Origin: Paulinella micropora
Taxonomy: Eukaryota > Cercozoa > Imbricatea > Euglyphida
Assembly: GCA_009731375.1 (NCBI GenBank)
Contig: BJOX01000061.1
Span: forward strand, 778,597 to 842,596
Direction: 5' to 3'
Length of the DNA: 64,000 nucleotides
Both the position numbers and the translations under genes were made by a program. Under the pieces are notes generated by a model. That model was not told the origin of the DNA, searched no databases, and was given only the letters and a program-made list of their open reading frames with translations. This document shows, in pieces, positions 1-8,386 of this stretch; the stretch's first letter is position 1, and the number at the start of each line of letters is the position of its first letter.

Positions 1-270
1 GGCATTGTTATCATCATAGATTCATGGTAGCCGGGACTACGAAAAAGTAGAAAAATTACCGTGTCGGACCGGTTCCTGCCCACCTCTGAAGATGAAGTTA
101 AAGTGTATTACAATTAATAAAAACATATTTTAATATTATTTTTATATGTTCTGCAATCAGGGAATTCATTTCCTTTCATTTCCACACGTTTTCAAAAAAG
201 TCCATATACTTCATGGAAAATTTCGGAAAAAGGGATACCCCCAAGATTGTCGAATGTTTAGTTATATAGG
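1..270. other. Non-coding left edge of the viral region
   Basis: No gene is seen. The first 100 bases have mixed composition and look host-like. The rest is AT-rich like the virus and ends in a TATATA-like stretch just before the ATPase start. A viral terminus could lie here, but I found no terminal inverted repeat shared with the right edge near 26 kb. Confidence 0.4.
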
Positions 271-1082
271 ATGGAAAAGATTAATAGCATTAAGGTGAAG
301 CCAGTAAGACAAGAGGGTGATGGAAACAAAAAAGCAAAAGGTTATAAATTATTCAATGAGCCGTATGCCAATATATTTCTGCTTGCCAGAAAAAAGAGCG
401 GGAAAACGACAGCACTCTTTGAAATACTGAAACGGACTACAGACAGAAAAACCCGTATTGTCATTATTGCTTCAACAATACACAAGGACTACATTTATAA
501 AACAATGGTTAAGCACTTTAAGAACAGGGGAAACCCAATGGCAATTTATACCTTTCTTAAATCAGATGGTGTAAATGTGATATACTATGAACTTGACAAA
601 CTGAACAGACACGACGAGCAACACGAAGGAGAAGTAAAATTGGACAAAGAGGAAATAGAGAAACCACAATTTCTTTATTTCGGAAAGGAAAAGAAAAAAG
701 AAGAAGGAGGTGAGAAGAAAGAGAGACCAAGTAAGTATATTTCACCAGAGGTTGTTTTTGTTTTGAACGATTTAGGGAGCGGATTAAGAGTAAGTCCGTA
801 AGCGATTTGTTAAAAAAGAACAGACACTATAAAAGTAAGGTGATTATGTCTAGTCAGTATCTGAACGACCTACGGCCAGACGCCATTAAGCAGTTAGATT
901 ATTTCTTAATCTTTCAGTCTCAGGATAAAATGGAACTCGTGTATAAACACTTAGACTTATCTTTTGACTTTGATTATTTTCTTCAAAAGTATCACGAGGC
1001 TACAAAGGAGAGATTTAATTTTCTTTATGTCTCAAGTGTTGATGATGAATTACGGAAGAATTTTAATTTTCGTCTTAAGTAA
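271..1082 (+). pseudogene. A32-like (FtsK/HerA superfamily) genome-packaging ATPase, frameshifted
   Basis: This is the likely motor that pumps viral DNA into the capsid. The first reading frame (271-801) has a P-loop at residues 40-47 (RKKSGKTT) and a Walker B-like hydrophobic strand ending in ND near residue 167, followed by the GSGLR segment typical of A32-type ATPases. Coding then jumps frame near 785-800, and the second part (to 1082) carries the SSQYLNDLRP sensor-like segment. The combined length of about 270 residues is close to the usual size in Polinton-like viruses. Only one ATPase is present in the window, upstream of the basic protein and protease. The single indel disables it unless it is a sequencing error. 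Confidence 0.8.
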
Positions 1083-1132
1083 AAAAATTTAAATTAATTA
1101 TTTTTTCTGTATTATATATTTCGCTATCATTT

Positions 1133-1369
1133 ATGGTAGTAAAAACAACTCGTGTTGAAGTCATTCCAACAATCGGCAAACGAACAATTAACTCAAGCAC
1201 AATGGCTGGAGGCAAAAAGAAGACTGGTCGTAAGAAGAAGCAAGGAGGCAAGGGAAAGGTAAATTGGCAAAAAGTGGGGAAAACGGCTTTGGTTATTAAT
1301 AAGTTTCTGAGAGACAATAAAGTTATTTCAAAGACCGCTGGAGCATTGAGTAGTATGAGTAAGCAATAA
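1133..1369 (+). CDS. Small Lys/Arg-rich protein, possible virion core protein
   Basis: A 78-residue ORF with a very basic central stretch (GGKKKTGRKKKQGGKGK) followed by a more hydrophobic C-terminus. An internal ATG at 1202 gives a 55-residue protein that begins directly before the basic block and may be the true start. It lies between ATPase and protease, where small DNA-binding virion proteins are common, so a DNA-condensing role is inferred. No named family is recognised. A TATATA-rich promoter with an upstream T tract ends about 20 nt before the first ATG. No second copy is seen next to the right arm. Confidence 0.5.
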   Translation: MVVKTTRVEVIPTIGKRTINSSTMAGGKKKTGRKKKQGGKGKVNWQKVGKTALVINKFLRDNKVISKTAGALSSMSKQ

Positions 1370-1409
1370 TATTTACTAAATATATTGTTACCTTTTATGG
1401 TAAATTTCA

Positions 1410-1419
1410 NNNNNNNNNN
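1410..1419. other. 10-N assembly gap
   Basis: Ten Ns between the basic protein and the protease gene. The gap cuts off the left end of the palindromic repeat that follows. Confidence 0.95.
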
Positions 1420-1551
1420 GAACTACACTCTCGTTGCTACCGCAACTCCCGTTTGTTGATAACCATCGAAAACAGATTAATTTTTTCCCAAATAAAAAAC
1501 GATGGTTTAGAATAAGTGAGTGTCGCACAAAACGCAATTCTAAAATATCAA
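1420..1551 (+). repeat. Palindromic intergenic repeat, copy a (left end cut by gap)
   Basis: This belongs to a family also seen at 5671, 7716 and 8277. The shared parts are a GTTTGTTGATAA segment, a CGATGGTTTAGAATAAG segment and the terminal CGCAATTCTAAAATATCA. TTTAGAAT and ATTCTAAA form an 8-bp stem, and CCATCG/CGATGG form another. The repeat ends one base before the protease ATG at 1552. Confidence 0.65.
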
Positions 1552-3267
1552 ATGGTCGCTAAGACTAAAAATGTGAAAAGAGCAAAGGTCCGTCCACCGC
1601 GGGTTTATAGAAATAAAAGCGGGAGGCCGTATATTATCCAGAAGGGTAAAAAATGTTATCTTAATTTTGGCAAGAAAACAAATGATATGAGCACACTTCA
1701 AATGGTTAAACTTTTTATGAAATACTTAAGCAGACCAAAAGCAAAGAAAAAAACAAAGAAGGAAGACTTAAGAAAAGTCCAGAGCCTGTCTGAGATTGAG
1801 CAGAATACAAGAACAGCAATTCAAGACCACTTAGACAAACTCAGAAAGGAAAAGTATGAGGGTATTGAGGCTATAGAGAAAAAAGAAAAGACAGCAAGGG
1901 AGAATTTAGACGAGGAAAAGAAGAGGCAAGAAAGAAAAGACATAGCCGATGCTAAGGAAAGACAAGATATAATGGATAGGGAACATAAAAGAGAACTGGC
2001 GGAGATTAAGGAAAGACAGGAAGAAAAGGATAGGGAACAGAAGAAGGAACAACGACTTATTCAGGAACTAAATGCTGAACGACTACATAGACAGGGATTA
2101 TTGTCGGCTCCAGCTGCCCAGCCGATTATAGCGAAACCGAATCCCCCTTCAACTATAAATAAACCAAAGAAAACCGCAACTACATCTTCCCCAAAAATAA
2201 CTGATATAACTGACAAAGTAAATAAACAAGCAAAAGATTTGGAAGAAGAAAAGAGACGAAGAATTATTGATGAAATGTTCTCTGAGAAAACGAGATTAAA
2301 TCGGCGTAATACTAAAAAAATGAAAAATCATATAATAATAAACCACCTTCAAAAAGCAGGCATTAATATCCCTATCATAAAAAACAAAGGTTCAAACGAC
2401 TACGCCACTAGTTTAAAGAGATGGTTATACACACAAAAAATCACTGAAAACATATCATCTGCAGAAGATGGATGGAATAAACTAGAACAATTTACAACAA
2501 AAATGATTGCTAAAAATAAAAGCAAAAAGAATGAAGAAAAAAAAACTCCTGTAAATAGCACTCTATCACCAATAGACCAACCACTTTTTGAAACTTCAAC
2601 AGATGCTAAACAACTTATATCTGAAGTAACAAATCCACAACCAGCGGAGACACAACCAACAGATGTAGCACCACCCCCGAGCATAAGTTCTGCGGAGCCA
2701 TAGCCAGAGGTGCCACAGCCAGAGGAGACACAGCCAGAGCAACAACAGACAGACGAGCAACAGCAGGGCGAGGGACGGGGACTAATGACTAATGAAATAG
2801 ACGACATAATGAAAAAATATGGATGGTATCTCGGAGCGATAGCCAGTGATGAAATCTACAAGTTGAAGCCTGGAAGCAGAAAGCGATACGGACTTATTAT
2901 GAACTTAGATAATCATAATCGAAAAGGGTCTCATTGGATAGCAGTATGGATAAGTCTAGACAAAGACAGGTCCGTGGAAGTGTATGACCCGCTAGCACTT
3001 TATGAACCTACTGAAGACTTTCAACAACAAATGAAACAACTAATTGACCGAAGTCATCCAGATAGTTATTTATTAATGAAAGTAAATAAGGTAAAAGAGC
3101 AGAGTGATACTTCAGACACATGTGGATGGTTTGCTATGCGGTTTCTTCTCCTTCGTTCAAAAGGTGTAAGGTTTAAATTCGCCAGTGGTTTCACAGACAT
3201 AAAAGAAGAAGAAGCGGAACAATTAAAAGCACAGAATGGTTATGGTAATTTTGATACATACATCTAA
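1552..3267 (+). pseudogene. Adenain-like cysteine protease with coiled-coil N-terminal extension, left copy
   Basis: Probable capsid maturation protease. Residues about 1-75 are basic and 80-190 form a long charged coiled coil rich in E, K and R; a Pro/Glu/Gln-rich linker follows. The C-terminal protease domain shows the adenain/Ulp1-type order: His in GSHWIAVW (about 2930), Asp in VYDPLA (about 2985) and Cys in DTCGWFAMRF (about 3118). A TAG at 2701-2703 interrupts the frame in the linker, with the same frame open on both sides. The right-arm copy has no stop at that place. I chose ATG 1552 over an upstream GTG because the latter lies inside the palindromic repeat. Confidence 0.75.
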
Positions 3268-3290
3268 AAATATTATTCGTATAATATATT

Positions 3291-4105
3291 ATGAACTACA
3301 AGGGAGGAAGAAGTTCTGGTATCTATTACATAAATAGTAAAAATAGGATAACTGGCACAGACAGCGACTTTACACACGAAGTCAATATGAAGGGACTAGA
3401 CAATCCCACACATTGTAAAATTCTTCATATTTATATTCCGAAGTCGTATTACTCTGTGGCTTCACCATATAATACTTTTACACTTAGCGAAGACGGGTAT
3501 GAGGCTTTAATTACAATACCCGAGGGAAACTACACAATTAACAATTTAAAAAATAAACTGGCCGAGGTACTGACGACAGAAAGTCAAAATGACTATACTT
3601 ATGTTGTCTCAAGCAACAATACAAACACAGAAGCGGAGGATGGCAAATTAGCATTCAGTGTTTCAAATAACGGAGGTATTCAACCGCGGTTTATATTTGA
3701 TGCTGATACCCGTATTCACGAGGTAATGGGTTTTGATAGAAATTCAACATATTTCTTCGCTAATGATTTTATTAAATCGCCAAATGTAATTATTTTAACT
3801 GGTGAAAAACTCTGTATCTTCAATCTGATTTGGTGAATGAAGGTGATAATCACGTGCTTCAAGAAATATGCACAGCCAACGAAATTCCTTTTGGGTCTGT
3901 TATCTATGATGGAAGCGGGTCTGAGTATGGTAAAACATTGTCCGCTAATTCAAACAATGTATTCAGGTTTTACTTGACGGACGAAAACGACCAAGCAATT
4001 AATCTTAATGGTTTAGGTATCGTTATGACTTTACTTGTTTATCGTGAAACTAATTATTTTAGTTTATTTAATTCATTCTTCAATTTGTTGAAATCGCGGT
4101 ACTAG
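3291..4105 (+). pseudogene. Penton-type minor capsid protein (single jelly roll), left copy
   Basis: The order protease-penton-MCP and the sequence pattern fit the PLV/Polinton penton: an N-terminal YYINSKNRITGTDSDF stretch, a mid-section ending at a SPNV motif, then SDLV, PFGSVIYDG, FYLTDEN and LNGLGIVMTLLVY near the C-terminus. The frame changes by -1 at the GAAAAACTC site (3803-3811), and the right-arm copy breaks at the same place. A TATAATATATT promoter-like element lies directly in front of the ATG; only 23 nt separate it from the protease stop. Confidence 0.7.
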
Positions 4106-4119
4106 ACTGACAGTAGGGT

Positions 4120-4205
4120 AATTTTAGAATTATTTATTTTTTTCTATACTATTATATATTCTGGTGAATTAGTTAATTTACATTACTTCAAAAACAAAAC
4201 AAAAA
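4120..4205 (+). promoter_or_regulatory. Conserved MCP promoter and leader
   Basis: An AT-rich stretch TTTTTTTCTATACTATTATA is followed by ATTCTGGTGAATTAGTTAAT and an A-rich leader up to the MCP ATG. The same block, with small changes, precedes the right-arm MCP (15181-15260, minus). Conservation of a non-coding block between arms whose MCPs have diverged strongly suggests a real promoter/5' leader. Confidence 0.6.
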
Positions 4206-5672
4206 ATGCCTGTCCAATACGGAGGAGAACTAGTCCATCAGACTAAGGAACTGCTCACTGGTAAGTTTGAATTAACTAAACTTACCACTCGTGAAGGCTC
4301 GCAACCTGTCGCACTTACTACTGCTGGTGGTATGGAAAACACCTTTGAAATTCCTACTCGTCCTTTGAACCTTGCGAGGAGTGTGTTGCGATTTACTTAC
4401 ACTCCGTCTGCTGCTGGTGGTGCTGGTCGCTACAATCGTATCTATATGGATTGTCTGTCTATGATTAAAACTATTGAATTGCGAAGCCGAAGCGGGCAGT
4501 ATCTGTGTAATCTTCAACATGTGGGTAATTACACTACGATGATTTGGAAACCTGAGATTAAATATGAAAAATTTATGGCACTTGAAAACCATGGTGCTGG
4601 TGCGGGTAGCGGTGCTATGCTTCAAAAGTGTAATGCTGGAAAAGTTGAAATTGGAACCGTAGCGGAAAGAGCGGCAATTACTGCTGCAGGCAATACTGCA
4701 GGATTGGTCGCTGCAGTTCAAGGATATTACAAAGTGCCACTTGTTAATGCCCGCCGTAATAATGATACCGCTCTCGCCGATAGCACTGCGGGGGATTATA
4801 GTTTGCAAAATGTTCCTTTTGAGGAGGCTAAGTATTTTGAAGGTGGAACTAACAATGGTGCCACCCCTGTTATTAATGTTAAGTTTCCTTTGGGTATGCT
4901 GTTTGGCACTATTTTTGAACTGGATAAGACTATTGGATTTAATGAAATTTTGGATATGCGGATTGTGTGGGCTGAAACCAACCGCTCTTCATTCTATGGC
5001 ACTGATGTAAGTTCTATTTCCACTGGTGCTGCCGCTACGACCGCTGGTGCTATCGTCTCTAACCTAAATCTATTCCTTGCTGTTGAGACTGACCCAAACG
5101 TCATCCTCGGTGTCCAACAAAAGATTGCAGGTGAAGGCTTTCCATTTAAGATTGAGTATCCTATCGCTTGGAAGCAAAGTCTTCAAACAAACCAACAGAA
5201 CTATGTTATTAAGATGAACCGCTGGCAGGGTGAAAGAATTCGTCGTATTTATACTTCCGCCTTTCATTTCACTGAGAGTGCTAATATTTCTTTTTATAAC
5301 GACAACAGATCTGGCGTAAAGGTTTTAAAATACTATACAACCCTTGACGGCTCTTGTCTCCAGCAGTTTGATATTGACACACAGGAAAATGAGGACTATA
5401 TGATTTTGAAGGATAAGTTGAAGGGAAGTGCTATCCTAAACAGCGATGTCTATCATTACAACTGGTTCCACGTAGATACTTGAGACAATAACCGCCCGCT
5501 GTGCGATAGGGACACAGACGGCTATGAGGTGAGCGGTTTAAGCCTAGACACTGAGAGGCGATATGAATTCGTTTCAAATACAGGTAATGATGCGAGTGGT
5601 GCTGGCATAACTAATCTTAACAATTACACATTTGCCGTTCTTCAACGGGGAGTTGAAATTTTGATGAGTTGA
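4206..5672 (+). pseudogene. Major capsid protein (double jelly roll type), left copy
   Basis: The 489-codon frame starts MPVQYGGEL and shares scattered blocks with the right-arm MCP: the N-terminal TPREG/TTREG-like block, RPFNLA/RPLNLA, MDCLSMI, RSGxYLC, MIWKPE, LENHG and MLQKCNA, and a C-terminal block YNWFxVDT. Overall similarity to the right copy is clearly lower than for the neighbouring penton and protease. The family call rests on length, position after penton and these blocks; no search was run. An in-frame TGA at 5481-5483 truncates it 63 codons early, where the right copy has a Phe codon. Confidence 0.7.
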
Positions 5673-5924
5673 TATTTATCTACTTTCATTCGTTTCACTC
5701 ACAAGTCCCGAAGGGACGTTGTGACGCTGTGCTCACATTCTCGTTTGTTGATAAAAATCGTGAAAAACAAAAAAGAAAAAATTTAGAATAAGTGATAGTG
5801 CGACAGCACGAAACGCAATTCTAAAAAAAATTAATAGATTAAATTTTTTTCTCGTATAATATAGGAAAACGACATTTGAGAATAAGAGAGAGTGCGGAGC
5901 ACGAAACGCGATTCTAAAATATCA
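5671..5924 (+). repeat. Palindromic intergenic repeat, copy b, with promoter-like insert
   Basis: It begins TTGATATTTATC at the MCP stop codon and ends CGATTCTAAAATATCA just before the next ATG at 5925. Two successive hairpin modules have TTTAGAAT or TTTGAGAAT arms paired with ATTCTAAA, and their loops contain small GTGC...GCAC hairpins. Between the modules lies a TTTTTTTCTCGTATAATATA promoter-like motif. Non-coding. Confidence 0.65.
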
Positions 5925-7257
5925 ATGAAAACTCACCAGAGAAACTTAATCGCAGAAAATCCGGACGGAGAATTTATAAACGTCAGGGTCGGATATGATG
6001 GTGATATTGAAACAAATAATTCAAAAACCGCTTTTGGCGAAGCAGTAGTAGGTCAATTAACACCAGTTTTACAGGAAATCTTTCCATATACCATGAATAC
6101 TAATATGGACAAAAACAGAAACAAAATCGTCTGTGCCATTTTTGAATAATATTGCTGAATTGAAAACAACTGCTGATGCTACGGCAGATGCTAAACTGGT
6201 AAGTAAAAGGAGAATAAAATATAGAACTGGAACAGGTGTCCTCGCCCGCTTTACTGCTATATGGACAACGGATGATACAAAAGATTACTATTCATATATT
6301 GGAATAGGAAATGAAATCGTTGATGGATTTTATTTTTACAAAAATATAACAGGAATGAATATTGCGCATTGTAAAGGAGGTGCCGCAGTTTATATTGACC
6401 AAGCAGATAATAGGACTTTCAGTGGTGTTTGCTGCTTTACTTCCTTCCACTTCGTTTGTTATACTTGTGTTTATTGTATTCGTTCCCTCAATGAATAAAC
6501 TGGCACTCGCTGTTTTAAGAGTTTGTATTCCAGTCGCTGCATCATTTCTTATTACTGCTGTAAAAGGTAATGTTGTATTTCGCAGGCTTACGCCAGTATT
6601 AGCATTCGCATAGTCAATCATATGAACTAATTAAAAAAATCCTGTTATGGGATTTTCAATATAAAACTTAATAGCACCAAACCCAAGATACTGAAATTGA
6701 ATTTGAAATACATTTCCTTTGCTCCAGTCTAAGTCAGGCATAGCCGAAGTTCCATCGCACGGGTCGTCCCAGTCTGCTGAAACAAAGCGGTATTTGATGC
6801 TGGCGGTGCTAATTTAACAAATTATTCAAATGTTTATCCGACTTTGATAAGTATTACAAATGAAGATAGTAAGTCGTGTGTAGTAAGAATGGTATTAAAT
6901 GGAACACTAACTGGAGCAGGTTTTGCAGATGTTGATTCTAAGTATTCAATTGTAGATACTGACAAAAAGGCGAGTGCTATCGCAAACGGAACAACAATTT
7001 TTAAACTTTATGTAAATCCTCAATCAACTCAACAAATAAATCTTAGAAATAATGATATATATTTGACTCCTAATGATGTATTGACTTTTACACAGAAATC
7101 CGTTGGAACTGCCAATAATGGTTCAAATGTCAATGCTATCGCTAATTTTATTAAAGACAGTGATACGGAAAGCAAAAAAAAAACGGAAGACAATGTAATA
7201 TCATCACAAATATTTTTTTACCGCATCTTTGTTATTAAAATAAGGTTGATGAATTAA
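5925..7257 (+). pseudogene. Putative virion surface/fibre-associated protein, left copy, with internal inversion
   Basis: It begins MKTHQRNLIAENPDG and is homologous to the right-arm gene at 12231-13479. The section SKRRIKYRTGTGVLARFTA followed by YIGIGN and DGFYFYKN resembles a module found in structural or fibre proteins of phages and large viruses, so a surface role is inferred. Damage: a frame change near 6105-6135, an inverted segment at about 6408-6779 (listed separately), and a T-run indel inside that segment. After the inversion the frame resumes (ANLTNYSNVYPTLISITNED) to the C-terminus. The 3' end overlaps the convergent small gene on the minus strand. Confidence 0.6.
6408..6779 (-). 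other. Segment inverted relative to the right-arm homologue
   Basis: Read on the minus strand, this stretch encodes the part of the surface protein from the DWDDPC-like block to NTTESPII, which in the right arm lies on the same strand as the rest of the gene. The breakpoints sit in AGCAGAT at 6401-6407 and its near reverse complement AGTCTGCT at 6771-6778. Confidence 0.75.
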
Positions 7258-7715
7258 ATATTCAAGGTATGGTTTATCAATCTTAGCAACATCTTCAATT
7301 TTCATTTTTTTATACTTACCATATTGAAGAAAAATGTCAGTTTCATTTTGCTGGTCTTCTTTCTTTAATATACATCCTTCTTCTGTATGTTGCATTCGCT
7401 ATTTCTTCGCCAACATTAGCCTTGATTTCAGTGATACCAGTCTCTTTTAAATCAGTTGTCTTAAAAGGTGTGCTTTCTTCTTGCTGACCGAAGGTCGCAT
7501 CTTCAACTACGTTGGAGTCTTCAACTACGTTGGAGTTGTCCGTTATGGTCTCCAATGGAATAACTACTTTCACATTGTCATCCCTCCGCTTGTATTGTTC
7601 ATAGAAAGAAACAATGTCAGGTTTAGCATTTAATCGTGGGTTTGTTAATTTTGCCATCAAGGTTCCATTTTTCAATTTCATTTAAGTAGTCCTGTTTGGT
7701 GTTCAGGTCAGTCAT
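7204..7715 (-). pseudogene. Small protein with ExoX-C-like/DUF3820-type C-terminus (gene Z), left copy
   Basis: The start ATG at 7715 gives MTDLNTKQDYLNEIEKWN, as in the right copy at 11671. The middle part (KPDIVSFYEQYK) and the C-terminal FLQYGKYKKMKIEDVAK...YLEYLIHQPYF are in other frames, so two small indels (near 7635-7645 and 7385-7395) split the gene. The C-terminus matches the pattern FGKYKGKK...YLEWL of the short domain found at the end of ExoX-like nucleases; the function here is unknown. It is convergent with the surface protein. Confidence 0.55.
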
Positions 7716-7860
7716 GATATTTTAGAATTGCGCTTCAGGCTACGCACTCTCGCTTATAAAAAATTCGCTCGCGGATTTTGCTATAACACTTTGTTTATAT
7801 TCTAAGACATCGGAAAAAAATTTAAGAAAAAATAATTAAAAGAAAAACGATGTTTTATGA
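7716..7860 (-). repeat. Palindromic intergenic repeat, copy d
   Basis: On the minus strand it ends CGCAATTCTAAAATATC immediately before the ATG of gene Z. The far part is more diverged, with AAACATCG...CGATGTTTT-like arms and a GC-rich CGCGTAGCGGG hairpin remnant. The right-arm gene Z has a simple TATATATC leader instead. Confidence 0.5.
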
Positions 7861-7888
7861 AACCGCGTAGCGGGTGAATAAAATGTCA

Positions 7889-8177
7889 TTATAAATATTT
7901 TTTTACTTCACTTTTAGTGTCTGTAAATTTATCAAACCATGGCTGTTTCATAACCCATTCAAGATATGGTTTCTCAATGGTAGCAATATCTGACACCTTC
8001 TTTCCGCGATACTTATCAAATGGAAAAACATCAGTTGGCTTTCCTTCTCTACTTTTTTCAATTGCCTTAATTTCTTCATCAATCATCTGTTGGACATCTC
8101 TTACTGAAAAGAATTCCTTATTATTCTCAATTGAAAGTCGTCCAAAATTTTTTAGATAGTCTGGTGAGGGTGGTCAT
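7889..8177 (-). pseudogene. Small protein with ExoX-C-like C-terminus (gene Y), left copy
   Basis: Homologous to the intact right-arm ORF at 11354-11644. It carries VFPFDKYRGKKVSDIATIEK followed by PYLEWVMKQPWF and a KKYL end. An extra base in an A/T run near 8150 shifts the N-terminal part out of frame, leaving an open stretch only from 8086 down. Gene Z ends with the same kind of motif, so Y and Z may be an old duplication. Function unknown. Confidence 0.55.
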
Positions 8178-8188
8178 TGGTCTATATA

Positions 8189-8243
8189 AAATTTTCGTAA
8201 AAAATTGTTATAACACACTAGACTATAGGCTAGTGTTTATATA
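8189..8243. repeat. 55-nt insertion with hairpin in the gene Y promoter
   Basis: Compared with the right arm, the left promoter has 55 extra nucleotides flanked on both sides by TATATA (8183-8188 and 8238-8243). The insert holds an ACACTAG...CTAGTGT hairpin. The flanking duplication suggests a small insertion with target duplication, or slippage. Confidence 0.5.
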
Positions 8244-8276
8244 GATTGGAAAATTTTTTATGGAAAAAATTAATTA

Positions 8277-8386
8277 TTGATATTTATCAACTACACTTTC
8301 ATTCGCTTCGCTCATTCTCGTTTGTTGATAAACATCGATGTTTTAGAATAAGCGGGAGTGAAACGAGAGCGCGATTCTAAAATATC
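8277..8386 (+). repeat. Palindromic intergenic repeat, copy c
   Basis: The clearest copy: it starts TTGATATTTATCAAC, has GTTGATA as partner of the first stem, then TTTTAGAATAAGCG...CGCGATTCTAAAATATCA. Inner loops contain TTCGCTTCGC-type and GGAGTGAAACG-type stretches. Homology between the two arms stops at about 8276, so this repeat sits at the arm edge. The pPolB TAG stop (8377-8379) lies inside its last 10 bases. Confidence 0.7.

Noticed and set aside
4272-4808. 178-codon minus-strand ORF inside the MCP
   Set aside because: It is a shadow of the MCP frame, with no promoter and no counterpart in the right arm.
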